A DNA stretch of 64,000 nucleotides from NCBI GenBank assembly GCA_036365515.1, contig CM070873.1, positions 75,418,529-75,482,528 of the forward strand. Direction: 5' to 3'. Below are positions 10,888 through 21,040 of this stretch, one piece after another. The DNA is from Torymus aiolomorphi (Eukaryota > Arthropoda > Insecta > Hymenoptera > Torymidae). Numbering within the stretch: position 1 is the stretch's first letter; the number at the start of each line of letters is the position of its first letter. A model generated the notes under the pieces. That model had not been told where the DNA came from and made no database searches. It saw only the letters and a program-made list of their open reading frames with translations. The position numbers and the translations under genes are program-made.

Positions 10888-11482
10888 GATCCAGCCGCTC
10901 CCCATCCACTCCCCCCCGCTCCTTATCCGCTCCCCATCCGCTTCCCCTCGCTCCCCAAAATAACGTAAAAATGTCTCTAGAAACAGCAGTTTTTGATGCT
11001 TCCGCTCCCCATCCATTCCCCCCCGGTCCCCATCTGCTCCCCTCAATTATTAGTCTTTGCCGCTCCCCACTCCGCTCCCCTTCCGCTCCTCACACCGCTC
11101 CCCTTCCACTCCCCATCCGCTCCCCATCCGCTTCCCATCCGCTCTCCTTTTTACCTCTCTAAAGTGATACTTTTAAGACTCATCCCTTCCGCTCCTCATC
11201 CGGTCCCCATCCGCTCCCCATCCGCTCCCCCCGCTCCTCATCCGCTCCCCATCCGCTCTCCGCCGCTCCGCAAAATAATGTAAAAATGTCTCTAGGAACA
11301 GCAGTTTTTGATGCTTCCGCTCCCCATCCGCTCCCGCCGCTCCCCAGCCGTTCCCCCGCGCTCCCGCCCGCTCCCCAGCCGCTCCCGCCCGCTCCCCAGC
11401 CGCTCCCCCGCGCTCCCGCCCGCTCCCCAGCCGCTCCCCCGCGCTCCCCCCCGCTCACCATCCGCTCCCCATCAGCTACTTT
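10888..11482. repeat. CCGCTCCCCAT minisatellite with interspersed 50-bp block
   Basis: Dense tandem 10-12-bp units of the form CCGCTCCCCAT, later CCGCTCCCGC. A ~50-bp non-unit block with AAAATAACGTAAAAATGTCTCT and GCAGTTTTTGATGCTTCCG occurs at about 10958 and again at about 11271, so there is a higher-order period of about 313 bp. The C-rich strand resembles the reverse complement of the neighbouring Helitron tail motif. Proline/serine-rich frames over it are compositional. Confidence 0.8.
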
Positions 11483-11569
11483 TTGTTATTAATCGTAGCT
11501 ATTCCTCCAAGTGCACGCTTTTGTCAGGTGTTCCTAGACTGTATTTAATTGGATCGGATTGTATTTAAG

Positions 11570-12480
<911 letters not shown>

Positions 12481-12484
<4 letters not shown>

Positions 12485-12772
12485 AGGGAGAGTACTTATT
12501 AAAGTACGTGCTTAATTGAAAAATTGTATTTGTTTGAAAGAATTGTAACTTATATTAAATTTAATATATTAATTGGGGCTTGAAGAGCGGAGTCAGTAGG
12601 GGGTTTATAAAATTTCATCAAAAAATATTATCTATTACCGAATAAGTGTTAGTTGCGTTCCAGGTAGGTAGGTTATTTTATATTATTAATATCTCAGAGC
12701 GAAAACGAAGATTGACGTATCTCGCCGGGGGAAGATTTTTATTTTATTTCAAAAAATAAAAATATTTTATCA
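12481..12772. other. spacer with degenerate Helitron-tail motif
   Basis: At 12572-12600 there is GGGGCTTGAAGAGCGGAGTC and AGTAGGGGG, a degenerate version of the Helitron tail motif seen at 10796 and 25113. Otherwise AT-rich with no gene. Confidence 0.45.
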
Positions 12773-13412
12773 ATGGCATGGACTGGTATAGCCTCTATTT
12801 TGTTATCAAAAGGAATGACGGCTCATAGAACATTTAGATTGCCATTAGATCTCAATAATATTGAAAGTTCGTTTTTAAAATTAGATTCAGATAAAAAAAA
12901 ATTACGTGAAGTCGAAGTTATTATTTGGGATGAGGCATCCATGATCCCTAGAAAAGCTTTAGAAATTATTGATAAAACTTTGAAAGATGTATGTTGAACG
13001 AATTACTATTTGCAGGAAAACTTATAATTTTAGGTAGAGATTTTCGGCAAATTTTACCAGTCATGAAAAATGGTTTCAGGAGTGTAATTATTGAAGAAAC
13101 TATAAAGATTCTGATTTATGGTCTTACTTTAAGATTTTTAAATTATATACAAACGTACGATCAAAAAATAGTAATTTCGCAAAATTTTTACTACAAATCG
13201 GTGAAGGAGAAATAAATCCTTTTATAATTGGAATTGGAAAACAAAAGATGTTTGTCTGAAAATTTATAATGATATTAATCAAAATAATAACTATGATCGT
13301 GTTATTTTAGCTCCTCATAATGATAACATTATTTATTTGAATAACAATATATTAAGATTATTAAATCGTAAAGAAAAAACGTATTACAGTATTGATTATG
13401 CAACACATAAAG
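12773..13412 (+). pseudogene. Helitron PIF1-like helicase, N-terminal remnant
   Basis: This encodes part of the SF1 helicase of a Helitron, the enzyme that unwinds DNA during rolling-circle transposition. The frame starting at 12773 has a TAWTGIAS-like motif Ia region (MAWTGIASILL) and a Walker B block IIWDEASMIP. A second frame (12991-13215) carries LIILGRDFRQILPV, the GDFRQ-type motif, with D present. A third stretch near 13280-13412 reads on with VILAPHN and YSIDYATHK. The Walker A part and the Rep domain upstream are missing, and at least two frameshifts are present. The coding sequence stops at 13412 and resumes in frame at 24161, so the gene was split by a later insertion. It is not functional. 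Confidence 0.85.
13405..13412. other. 8-bp target-site duplication, left (ACATAAAG)
   Basis: ACATAAAG here and at 24161-24168. Deleting one copy together with everything between them restores one continuous helicase frame (ATHK followed by ELDQ), which supports a single insertion event. Confidence 0.7.
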
Positions 13413-13417
13413 GAGTA

Positions 13418-14710
13418 CGAGGGTCATTTGATAAGTACCTAGCCTACAAATGAAAACACCAAAATTTTACAAAAAATAAAATTTATTTTTCAATGTAGTC
13501 TCCTTTTAGTTGAATACACTTGGTCCAGCGGTGTTCCAATTTTTTTAACCCCGTTGAAGAAAATGTTTTCTCTTGGTTTGCAAAATAGGCCTCCGTGGCA
13601 GCGATTATTTCGTTATTGGAGTGGAAGATCTTCCCGGCGAGCGAATTTTTTAGGTTCGGAAACAAAAAAAAGTCGCACGGAGCCAAATCTGGAGAATACG
13701 GTGGATGGGGCAGCAGTTCGTAGCGTAATTCGACCAATTTAGCCGTGGCGAGTGCAGAAGTGTGAGCCGGTGCATTATCGTGGTGGAAAAGCACTTTCTT
13801 TTTAGACAAATGGGGCCGTTTTTCTTCTAACACGGCGTCAAATCGGCTCAATAGTTCGGCGTAGTACTGTCCTGTGACCGTTTTGCCCTTTTCCAGATAG
13901 TCAATAAAAATCACACCTTGAGAATCCCAGAAAACAGTGGCCATCACCTTTCCGGCCGACGGGACCGTCTTCGCCTTCTTCGGAGCAGGTTCACCGGGTA
14001 AGGTCCACTGTTTTGCTGCTCCTTGGTCTCTGGAGTGAAGTAGTGAATCCATGTTTCATCGGCGGTCACGTAACGACGCAAAAACTCTTTTGGATTGCGA
14101 TTAAACAGCTCCAAACACTGCTCTGAACTGGTCACACGGATGCGCTTGTTGTCTGCAGTCAGCAAACGCGGCACCCACCTTGCTGACAGCTTCCTCATGC
14201 CTAAAATCTCATGCAGGATATGCCACACGCGTTCTTCTGAGATGCCTACTATCGCAGCTATCTCGTGCACCTTTAATCGGCGGTCTGACAAAACGATATC
14301 GTGTATTTTTGTCACGTTCTCCTCCGTAGTGGCTGTTTTCGGAGCACCTGGGCGTGGATCATCAAAAACCGACGTACGACCACGTTGAAACTCGTTATAC
14401 CAAAATTTAACGGTCGCCATCGAAGGAGAAGCATCCCCATACACTGCATCCAAGCGTTCTTTAATTTCACTGCGCGATTTCCCTTCCAAAAACAAGAATC
14501 GAATCACCGACCGATATTGTTCTTTCTCCATTTTTTCAAAAATCAACGGACACATTTGCTTTCACACGCTCTCAAAAATAAACTACAACTCCGATCCGGC
14601 TGAAATTTCGTCTGTAACCGTTTACAGGAAGATACTGCACTGTAGTGTATTTCTGGTGCGATAGTGGCACCATCTGGCGATGAGGCTAGATACTTGTCAA
14701 ATGACCCTCG
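13418..14710 (-). mobile_element. mariner element with TIRs and TA duplication
   Basis: The element is bounded by TIRs CGAGGGTCATTTGATAAGTA (left) and, as reverse complement, CGAGGGTCATTTGACAAGTA (right), extending to a shared CTAGCC. TA dinucleotides flank it (13416-13417 and 14711-14712). Its length of 1293 bp is standard for mariner. It inserted a few bases inside the left end of the Penelope-like composite, so it is younger than that insertion. Confidence 0.92.
13483..14555 (-). pseudogene. mariner transposase, one frameshift
   Basis: A cut-and-paste DNA transposase of the mariner family. The N-terminal part (14555 down to about 14020) has two helix-turn-helix regions, the WVPRLLT linker motif (family usual form WVPHEL) and TADETWIHYF with the first catalytic Asp. 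The C-terminal part (about 14050 to 13483) has HHDNAPAH and YSPDLAPCDFFLF. The second and third Asp are separated by 34 residues, the mariner DD34D signature. The two frames are offset by one base in an A-rich stretch at about 14015-14025, so this copy is inactive by a single small indel. The in-frame Met of MEKEQY (14531) is the more likely ancestral start than 14555. The intact TIRs mean it could still be mobilised in trans. Confidence 0.92.
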
Positions 14711-14794
14711 TATGTGTATCTTGCATCTGATGGCCAATTGTCTACCAGGAAAGGTTTCGTTTAAATAAATGAACACCATTTACTCTTAAACGAC

Positions 14795-14824
14795 GTTTCG
14801 GACACTTTTCCGTGCCCTCTTCAG
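14795..14824 (-). ncRNA. hammerhead-ribozyme-like core
   Basis: On the minus strand: CTGAAGA, a stem GGGCAC/GTGTCC (one G-U pair), then GAAAC. This fits the hammerhead core CUGANGA, stem II, GAAA. Hammerhead motifs are established in Penelope-like elements. The copy at 24005-24036 has a different but still pairing stem. Cleavage competence cannot be judged by eye; stems I and III were not resolved. Confidence 0.55.
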
Positions 14825-15388
14825 GTACTATATATTTAAAAAAAATTCATTTACATAATAAATATATATATACAGTATGTTGAACATCAACGTAAAATTT
14901 ACACATTTTACAAAAAAAAACGTAGTTTTTACAATCTATTCCAATTAAAAATTGTGAAATCAAAATAATTTATATTACATATTTATTATAAACTAATCAC
15001 ATAATTATTTATAAGTCACAATTCGCAAACTCTAAACAAATTATGTATAAACAAGGTACACTTACATTAAGTCAGGTAGTAATGATAACGGGAGACTGTC
15101 CGTTTCGTCAATGCGTTTTATTTGTGACAAACGGTCTATATATACTAATATACTATGATTGTGTGTGTATAAGAGTATATAAAACGATGTGAGACAGGTG
15201 GGGATAGCGCTGAACGATTCGGAGCCGAGGCGAGGTATCAGGGGAGCACGTCATAGTGGAAGTCATTCTAATGACACGGTTCTCAAAACATACACTAATA
15301 GTATGGTGGATATTATATGCTCACCAAGCGTGATCTCCTAATATACCCGCTCGACTTTACAAAGTTTATATACATAGTGAGAGTTTTA

Positions 15389-15730
15389 TTAAGCTAAAAT
15401 TTCGCAGTTATTAATTAATATATTATATTCTTTCGCTAGTTTATTGATTTCAAATTGTTTATTTATATAATTTTTTTGTTGATGAATGAAAAATGCTTCT
15501 GAAAAAAGTCTTTTTCCGTTATTTATTTCTATATCTAAAATTTTAATATTGTCAAAATCTATTGTATGATTGTTATTTTCAGTGTGCGCAAATGAGGAAG
15601 ATTTATCATCTTTGTCAAGATATTTTTTTCTATGTTCTTTTATTCGTACATTTAATCGTCTACCTGTCTGTCTCACATACGTTGCTTCGCAATTTTACAA
15701 TTGATTTTATACACCACATTGTTTTTATTA
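15389..15730 (-). pseudogene. Penelope GIY-YIG endonuclease domain (left copy)
   Basis: This is the C-terminal nuclease domain of Penelope-like proteins, which nicks target DNA for reverse transcription. The sequence reads NC-x2-C-EATYV, then RQTGRRLNVRIKEHR, with the Arg and His typical of the GIY-YIG fold, and a long tail with SEAFFIHQQ (Glu is the expected metal ligand). A 1-base deletion in an A run near 15692-15697 puts it out of frame with the RT. The right copy has a separate lesion at the equivalent place, so the two lesions arose independently. Confidence 0.8.
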
Positions 15731-16757
15731 CATTTTTCTTCTTTATCTTTTCCTAATACTATTACATTATTTAGTTTATTTATGGTACTAAACACAACAT
15801 TAATGTTAAGTTTATTAAAGAAATTTTTCGTAAAACATTCTAACTCGTTAACAAACGGTAAACATATAATACCATCGTAGGTTTTTTGTTGTTTGGGGCT
15901 GTTATCTGAACGTTGTAGCATTTTTAAGCGTTTCTTTATGTGGAAATCAACTAAATTATGTGGATAATTATTGTTTTTTAGAACATTTTTGATAAAGTCT
16001 GTATTTTCTTTGTGAAATCTATTGTGCGATAATTTTATTGCTCTGTCGAGGAGACAGTATATGATAGCTATTTTGTTGCTTGTCGGGTGATGCGAGTTGA
16101 AATTGGGATATCTTCCTGAAAAGGTAGGTTTTCGATACCAATTAGTTATTATATTACTTTCATCGTTTATTATAATTTTGATGTCCAGAAAACTAATGCT
16201 ATTATTTTCGGAATGTTCAACAGTGAATTGTAAGTTAGTATCATAAGAGTTGAAAATTTGTAATGTATCGCGTATATTATTTTTCGGTATACAAAGAACA
16301 ATATCATCCACATAACGGTAATAAAATAGCGGTTTTTCTTGAAGTTTATTGATACATGAGTTTTCTAAATCTTCCATCACTATGTTAGATAATATAGGGC
16401 TTAACGGATTTCCCATAGCGGATCCGAATGTCTGTCTATAAAAATTGCCATTAAATTGAAAATAATTATTGTTAAGGATGAATTTAATTACTTTAAGAAA
16501 TTCGGTACCGGTCATATTTATTTTATTATGTATTTGGTGCCACCTTCTTTCTATCGCTTCGTATACTAGGTATTCAGGAACATTTGTAAAAAGACTTACT
16601 ACATCGAAACTCACTATTTCATAATTACATGGTATTTTGATATTTTCAAGTTTTTCTTCTAGTTTTAAACTATTATCTATATGTAATGACGGGGTTTTTA
16701 AATTATTTTGCAGGAATTAAGCAAAAAACTTTGAAACGTAGTAAGTAGGAGAGTTCA
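15673..16757 (-). pseudogene. Penelope reverse transcriptase (left copy)
   Basis: RT domain of a Penelope-like element. It shows FDVVSLFTNVPEYLV (motif A region), GSAMGNPLSPILSN (motif B) and FYYRYVDDIVL (catalytic YVDD), followed by a thumb-like region ending at VVYKINC. The frame 15673-16614 is intact (313 residues); the stretch 16615-16757 continues with the preceding SPTYYVSKF region but is interrupted. The N-terminal fingers are missing through 5' truncation. It is closely similar to the right copy at 17146-18208. Confidence 0.9.
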
Positions 16758-18483
16758 TACAATAGAGAACTAGCAAATAATTCATACGAAAACAAAAAAT
16801 TAAAAATAGACTTAAAAATACTAGAAAATTTCTAAAACAAAACTCAGACATTCTAATAACTAGAGCTGATAAAGGCAACGCTACAGTGATAATTAAAAAA
16901 TCATGTTACGTAGAAAAAACTGATACGCTATTTAACGATCAATAATATTATGAAAAAATAAAATCAAACCCATTATCAAGCCTAGAAAGAAAAAAAAATG
17001 ATATAGTGAAATGGCTCAATAAAATGGATTTTAGTGGTTCTAAGAAACAACTACTCCCGGTCCATCAAAAATTCAATATATCAAAAGCTTATGGTCTTAT
17101 TAAAATACATAAATCAGGTTTTCCAGTCAGACTCATAATATCAACAGTGAACTCTCCTACTTACTACGTTTCAAAGTTTTTTGCTCATTTCCTACAAAAT
17201 AATTTAAAAACCCCGTCATCACATGTAGATAATAGTTTAAAACTAAAAGAAAAACTTGAAAATATCAAAATACTATGTAATTATGAAATAGTGAGTTTCG
17301 ATGTAGTAAGTCTTTTTACAAATGTTCCTGAATGCCTAGTATACGAAGCGATAGAAAGAAGGTGGCACCAAATACATAATAAAATAAATATGACCTGTAC
17401 CGAATTTCTTAAAGTAATTAAATTCATCCTTAACAATAATTATTTTCAATTTAATGGCAATTTTTATAGACAGACATTCGGATCCGCTATGGGAAATCCG
17501 TTAATCCCTATATTATCTAACATAGTGATGGAAGATTTAGAAAACTCATGTATCAATAAACTTCAAGAAAAACCGCTATTTTATTATCGTTATGTGGATG
17601 ATATTGTTCTTTGTATACCGAAAAATAATATGCGCGATACATTACAAATTTTCAACTCTTATGATACTAACTTATAGTTCACTGTTGAACGTTCCGAAAA
17701 TAATAGCATTAGTTTTCTGGACATAAAAATTATAATAAACGATGAAAGTAATATAATAACTAATTGGTATCGAAAACCTACCCTTTCAGGAAGATATCTC
17801 AATTTCAACTCGCATCACCCGACAAGCAACAAAATAGCTATCATATACTGTCTCCTCGATAGAGCAATAACATTATCGCACAATAGATTTCACAAAAAAA
17901 ATACAGACTTTATCAAAAATGTTCTAAAAAACAATAATTATCCACATAATTTAGTTGATTTACACATAAAGAAACGCTTAAAAATGCTACAACGTTCAGA
18001 TAACAGCTCCAAACAACAAAAAACCTACGATGGTATTATATGTTTATCGTTTGTTAATGAGTTAGAATGTTTTACGAAAAATTTCTTTAAAAAACTTAAC
18101 ATTAATGTTGTGTTTAGTACCATAAATAAACTAAATAATGCAATAGTATTAGGAAAAGATAAAGAAGAAAAATGTAATAAAAACAATTTGGTGTATAATC
18201 AATTGTAAAAATTGCGAAGCGACGTATGTGGGACAGACAGGTAGACGATTAAATGTACGAATAAAAGAACATAGAAAAAAATATCTTGACAAAGATGATA
18301 AATCTTCTTCATTTGCGCACACTGAAAATAACAATCATACAATAGATTTTGACAATATTAAAATCTTAGATACAGAAATAAATAACGGAAAAAGACTTTT
18401 TTCAGAAGCATTTTTCATTCATCAACAAAAATATTATATAAATAAACAATTTGAAATCAATAAACTAGCGAAAGAATATAATA
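16758..18483 (+). pseudogene. Penelope RT and GIY-YIG (right copy), multiply broken
   Basis: It starts in the RT fingers with ITRADKGNATVII, a Penelope hallmark, at about 16850. KAYGLIKIHKSGFPVR follows, then FDVVSLFTNVPE, GSAMGNPLIPILSN and YYRYVDDIVL. The GIY-YIG domain (about 18200-18483) reads CEATYVGQTGRRLNVRIKEHR. Lesions: an in-frame TAA near 16946, a TAG at 17675-17677, and a 1-base deletion near 18197 at the RT/GIY-YIG junction. The DDE element then cuts off the last codons, which resume at 23405. The longest piece (17006-17677) is 223 codons. Not functional. Confidence 0.88.
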
Positions 18484-19263
18484 TGGCCCATTCTAAATGG
18501 ATTCAACGAGCAAAAAAAATTAAAGTCTTTGATTTCTTTGAAACTCTGAGGTCATATTCTACATTAAATTTCATTAGGACCGTGTTTTTTCTTTTTGTCG
18601 AAAAATAATTTGGAGCCCTGTAGAGCGATATCAAAAATTACATTGTGAAAGCATTATTTTGAAAATGAAAATTCGCATTTTCTTCAAATGGCCGTAGTTT
18701 TGGCCCAAGTTGTCGTATCGGGACGTTCTTTTTATGAAATTGTGCGGAATTTTACCAGCTTTCATGTCATTTTTTCAGATTTTAAATAACTTGAATAGTT
18801 TTTCAGATAAATTGAAAAAACTGAAAAAAGTGCTTTTTTCAAAATTGGATTTCTCAAAAACACCACCTTTTTTTCGTGAAATTTGGATATGTTTTTCATG
18901 GCCAAATAACCTAGCTTTCTACCAAACGGAAGCGTGCCATCTTTCTTCGTTCGGAAGATACACCCTCACAAAGATAATTGCGATTTCTACACTTTTAAGC
19001 CTCATATGCGTTACGTATTAACTTGTAATGTAATGTTTTAGATAACTTTAAACATAGATAATAGTATATTATGCACCAAGGGAATAAGGTGACCTGTGTG
19101 CTCCCTGCGTGAGAGTTGTTGCCCGAGCGAAGCAAGGGCGACAAATGCGCAGTTTCGCACAGCCTACTATATTCACGAGTGCAATATACATTTTTTTTAA
19201 CACAACTATCGTAATATTCATTCTCATTTTTCGCCGAAGAGGGGAAAAAGGCTGTACATTTAT

Positions 19264-19362
19264 TCCCAAATCTCACTCTCATTTCCAGCGCAACGCACAT
19301 TTTGTACCCGAGCCGAAGGCGAGCGTACATGTGCGTGGCGCTGGGAACTAGAGTGGGAGTAG
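19264..19362. repeat. large imperfect hairpin inside the DDE element
   Basis: CTCACTCTCATTTCCAGCGC and CGCACATTTTGTAC pair with GTACATGTGCG and GCGCTGGGAACTAGAGTGGG around a GC-rich loop. It lies between the left TIR and the transposase stop, possibly a subterminal binding site or 3' UTR structure. Confidence 0.65.
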
Positions 19363-20605
19363 GGAATTAACGTAGCACTTTTTTTCCACCTCGGAGAGAA
19401 TGAAGTACTAACTTTACGATGTGGTATGTTAAAAATTATTTTTAAAGTAGTGTCACATAAGTAGAAATAAGCAGAAGAGTCGGTATAAATCAACGTCCAA
19501 TATAAATAGAAGTAAAAAAAGTACATTTATTTATTTGATATATTACACTTTTAACTTTGGTATAATAGTTAGTAATAATATAAGACAGTCTATCATATAT
19601 ATTGATCAACATTGAACAGTGAGCCATTCGTGGGTATTTGTTTTTCTCATTCACCTTTCGACATTCACAATTTCTGCATCATAAGTCTCTCGGATAACTT
19701 GCCAAATATGACTATCGCTAATGCCATTAATCTATCGAACTTTTTCCCATTCCTCGGTCTTTTGAGTGCGAAAATTTTGCAATTCTTCGGTTTTCAAAAG
19801 TATAATTCTTATTTTGCTGGTATACTCACTGACGTATTTTACCAAATCGTCAGCATTTTTAATACGTTCGTTGGGTGGTGCAGACAAGTTATGAGTTGTA
19901 GCAAAATGTTTTAATAAGCCACCGATGCCATCGCACGCACCTTTTCCATGCCTAGTTGCAGAAAAAATCCATTTCGCTTTATGGAATTCTTTTCCCAATT
20001 CATACAATTGGAATCTGTTCTTGAAATGACTGGTAGCACCGCCAGATATTATGGTAATATCATTTTTCCCGTCTGCAGTTAGTTTCATACACTCATCTGT
20101 TATCAATTTCATAGCTGCTAAAGCGAACGCTGAATCGAGTTTTCTATCGTCACTCACTATGCCAAAACTCGTAGTAATCTTTCCGACATAACACACCGAT
20201 ATAAAAATAGAAATTTGTGTATTAGTCCAGTGATACCCCTGAATGGCATCTTGCTGAATGATGGCCCAATTTTCTGCAAAATCTCCGTGTAGAATTAAAC
20301 GATTTTTACTCGAAAGTCCATCTTCTTTTTCTGATTTGATTTCACGTTGCTGGAGCTCTTTCATTCGTCTATGTTTGCTCATTGTATTTGCGCAACTGTT
20401 CAGCTCTTTGAGATAAACATCTAATGTACAAGTTTACATTACAAGATCATTTTTTTCCCAAATTGCAAAAGTTATTTCATCAAATAGTAAATCTGTAATG
20501 TGTGGTTCAAATTGCCCTCTCGGTGTTATTAGGAAAATGTGTATGATTGGTCTGACGGAGGCAATCAAAGAAATACAACTGATTTCTTTATTTATTTATT
20601 GCGAC

Positions 20606-20637
20606 GTTTCGTTGGCCTGGTCTGCCAACCTCTTCAG
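20606..20637 (-). ncRNA. hammerhead-like core, left arm
   Basis: On the minus strand: CTGAAGA, stem GTTGGC/GCCAAC (6 bp), then GAAAC. Same core as the Penelope 3' ends, with an unrelated stem sequence. Confidence 0.55.
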
Positions 20638-21008
20638 GCTAATTTATTTGAATAGAAAAAAGTTTAATTAAAATACATACGTTGTATACAACTATCAATC
20701 GCAAAACACAGAGATTAAAAAAAAACAAAAACAATAAATACCTTAATATCGTTCGTGTGATAAAGTTTACATATCGTCAAAGTAAGCGCAAACGCAACAA
20801 TCATATTTATAGTACGCAGTACGACTGTATTAGTGCACATGTTTACAAACAAAAAGGGGGGGGGGGGATACTTTGACGATATGTAAACTTTATCACACGA
20901 ACGATATTAAGGTATTTATTGTTTTTTTTAATCTCTGTGTTTTGCGATTGATAGTTGTATACAACGTATGTATTTTAATTAAACTTTTTTCTATTCATAT
21001 AAATTAGC

Positions 21009-21040
21009 CTGAAGAGGTTGGCAGACCAGGCCAACGAAAC
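21009..21040 (+). ncRNA. hammerhead-like core, right arm
   Basis: Mirror of 20606-20637: CTGAAGA, GTTGGC/GCCAAC stem, GAAAC. RNAs from both strands would carry one forward and one reverse motif. Confidence 0.55.

Larger units (their letters stand above)
14713..16757 (-). mobile_element. Penelope-like element, left copy (5'-truncated)
   Basis: Reading on the minus strand: truncated RT at the 5' side (16757), RT core, GIY-YIG endonuclease, then a ~700-bp 3' region with a hammerhead-like core at 14795-14824. It joins the right copy head-to-head at about 16757/16758. The right copy begins about 390 bp further upstream in element coordinates. A 5' truncation with inversion resembles twin priming. 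Confidence 0.8.
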
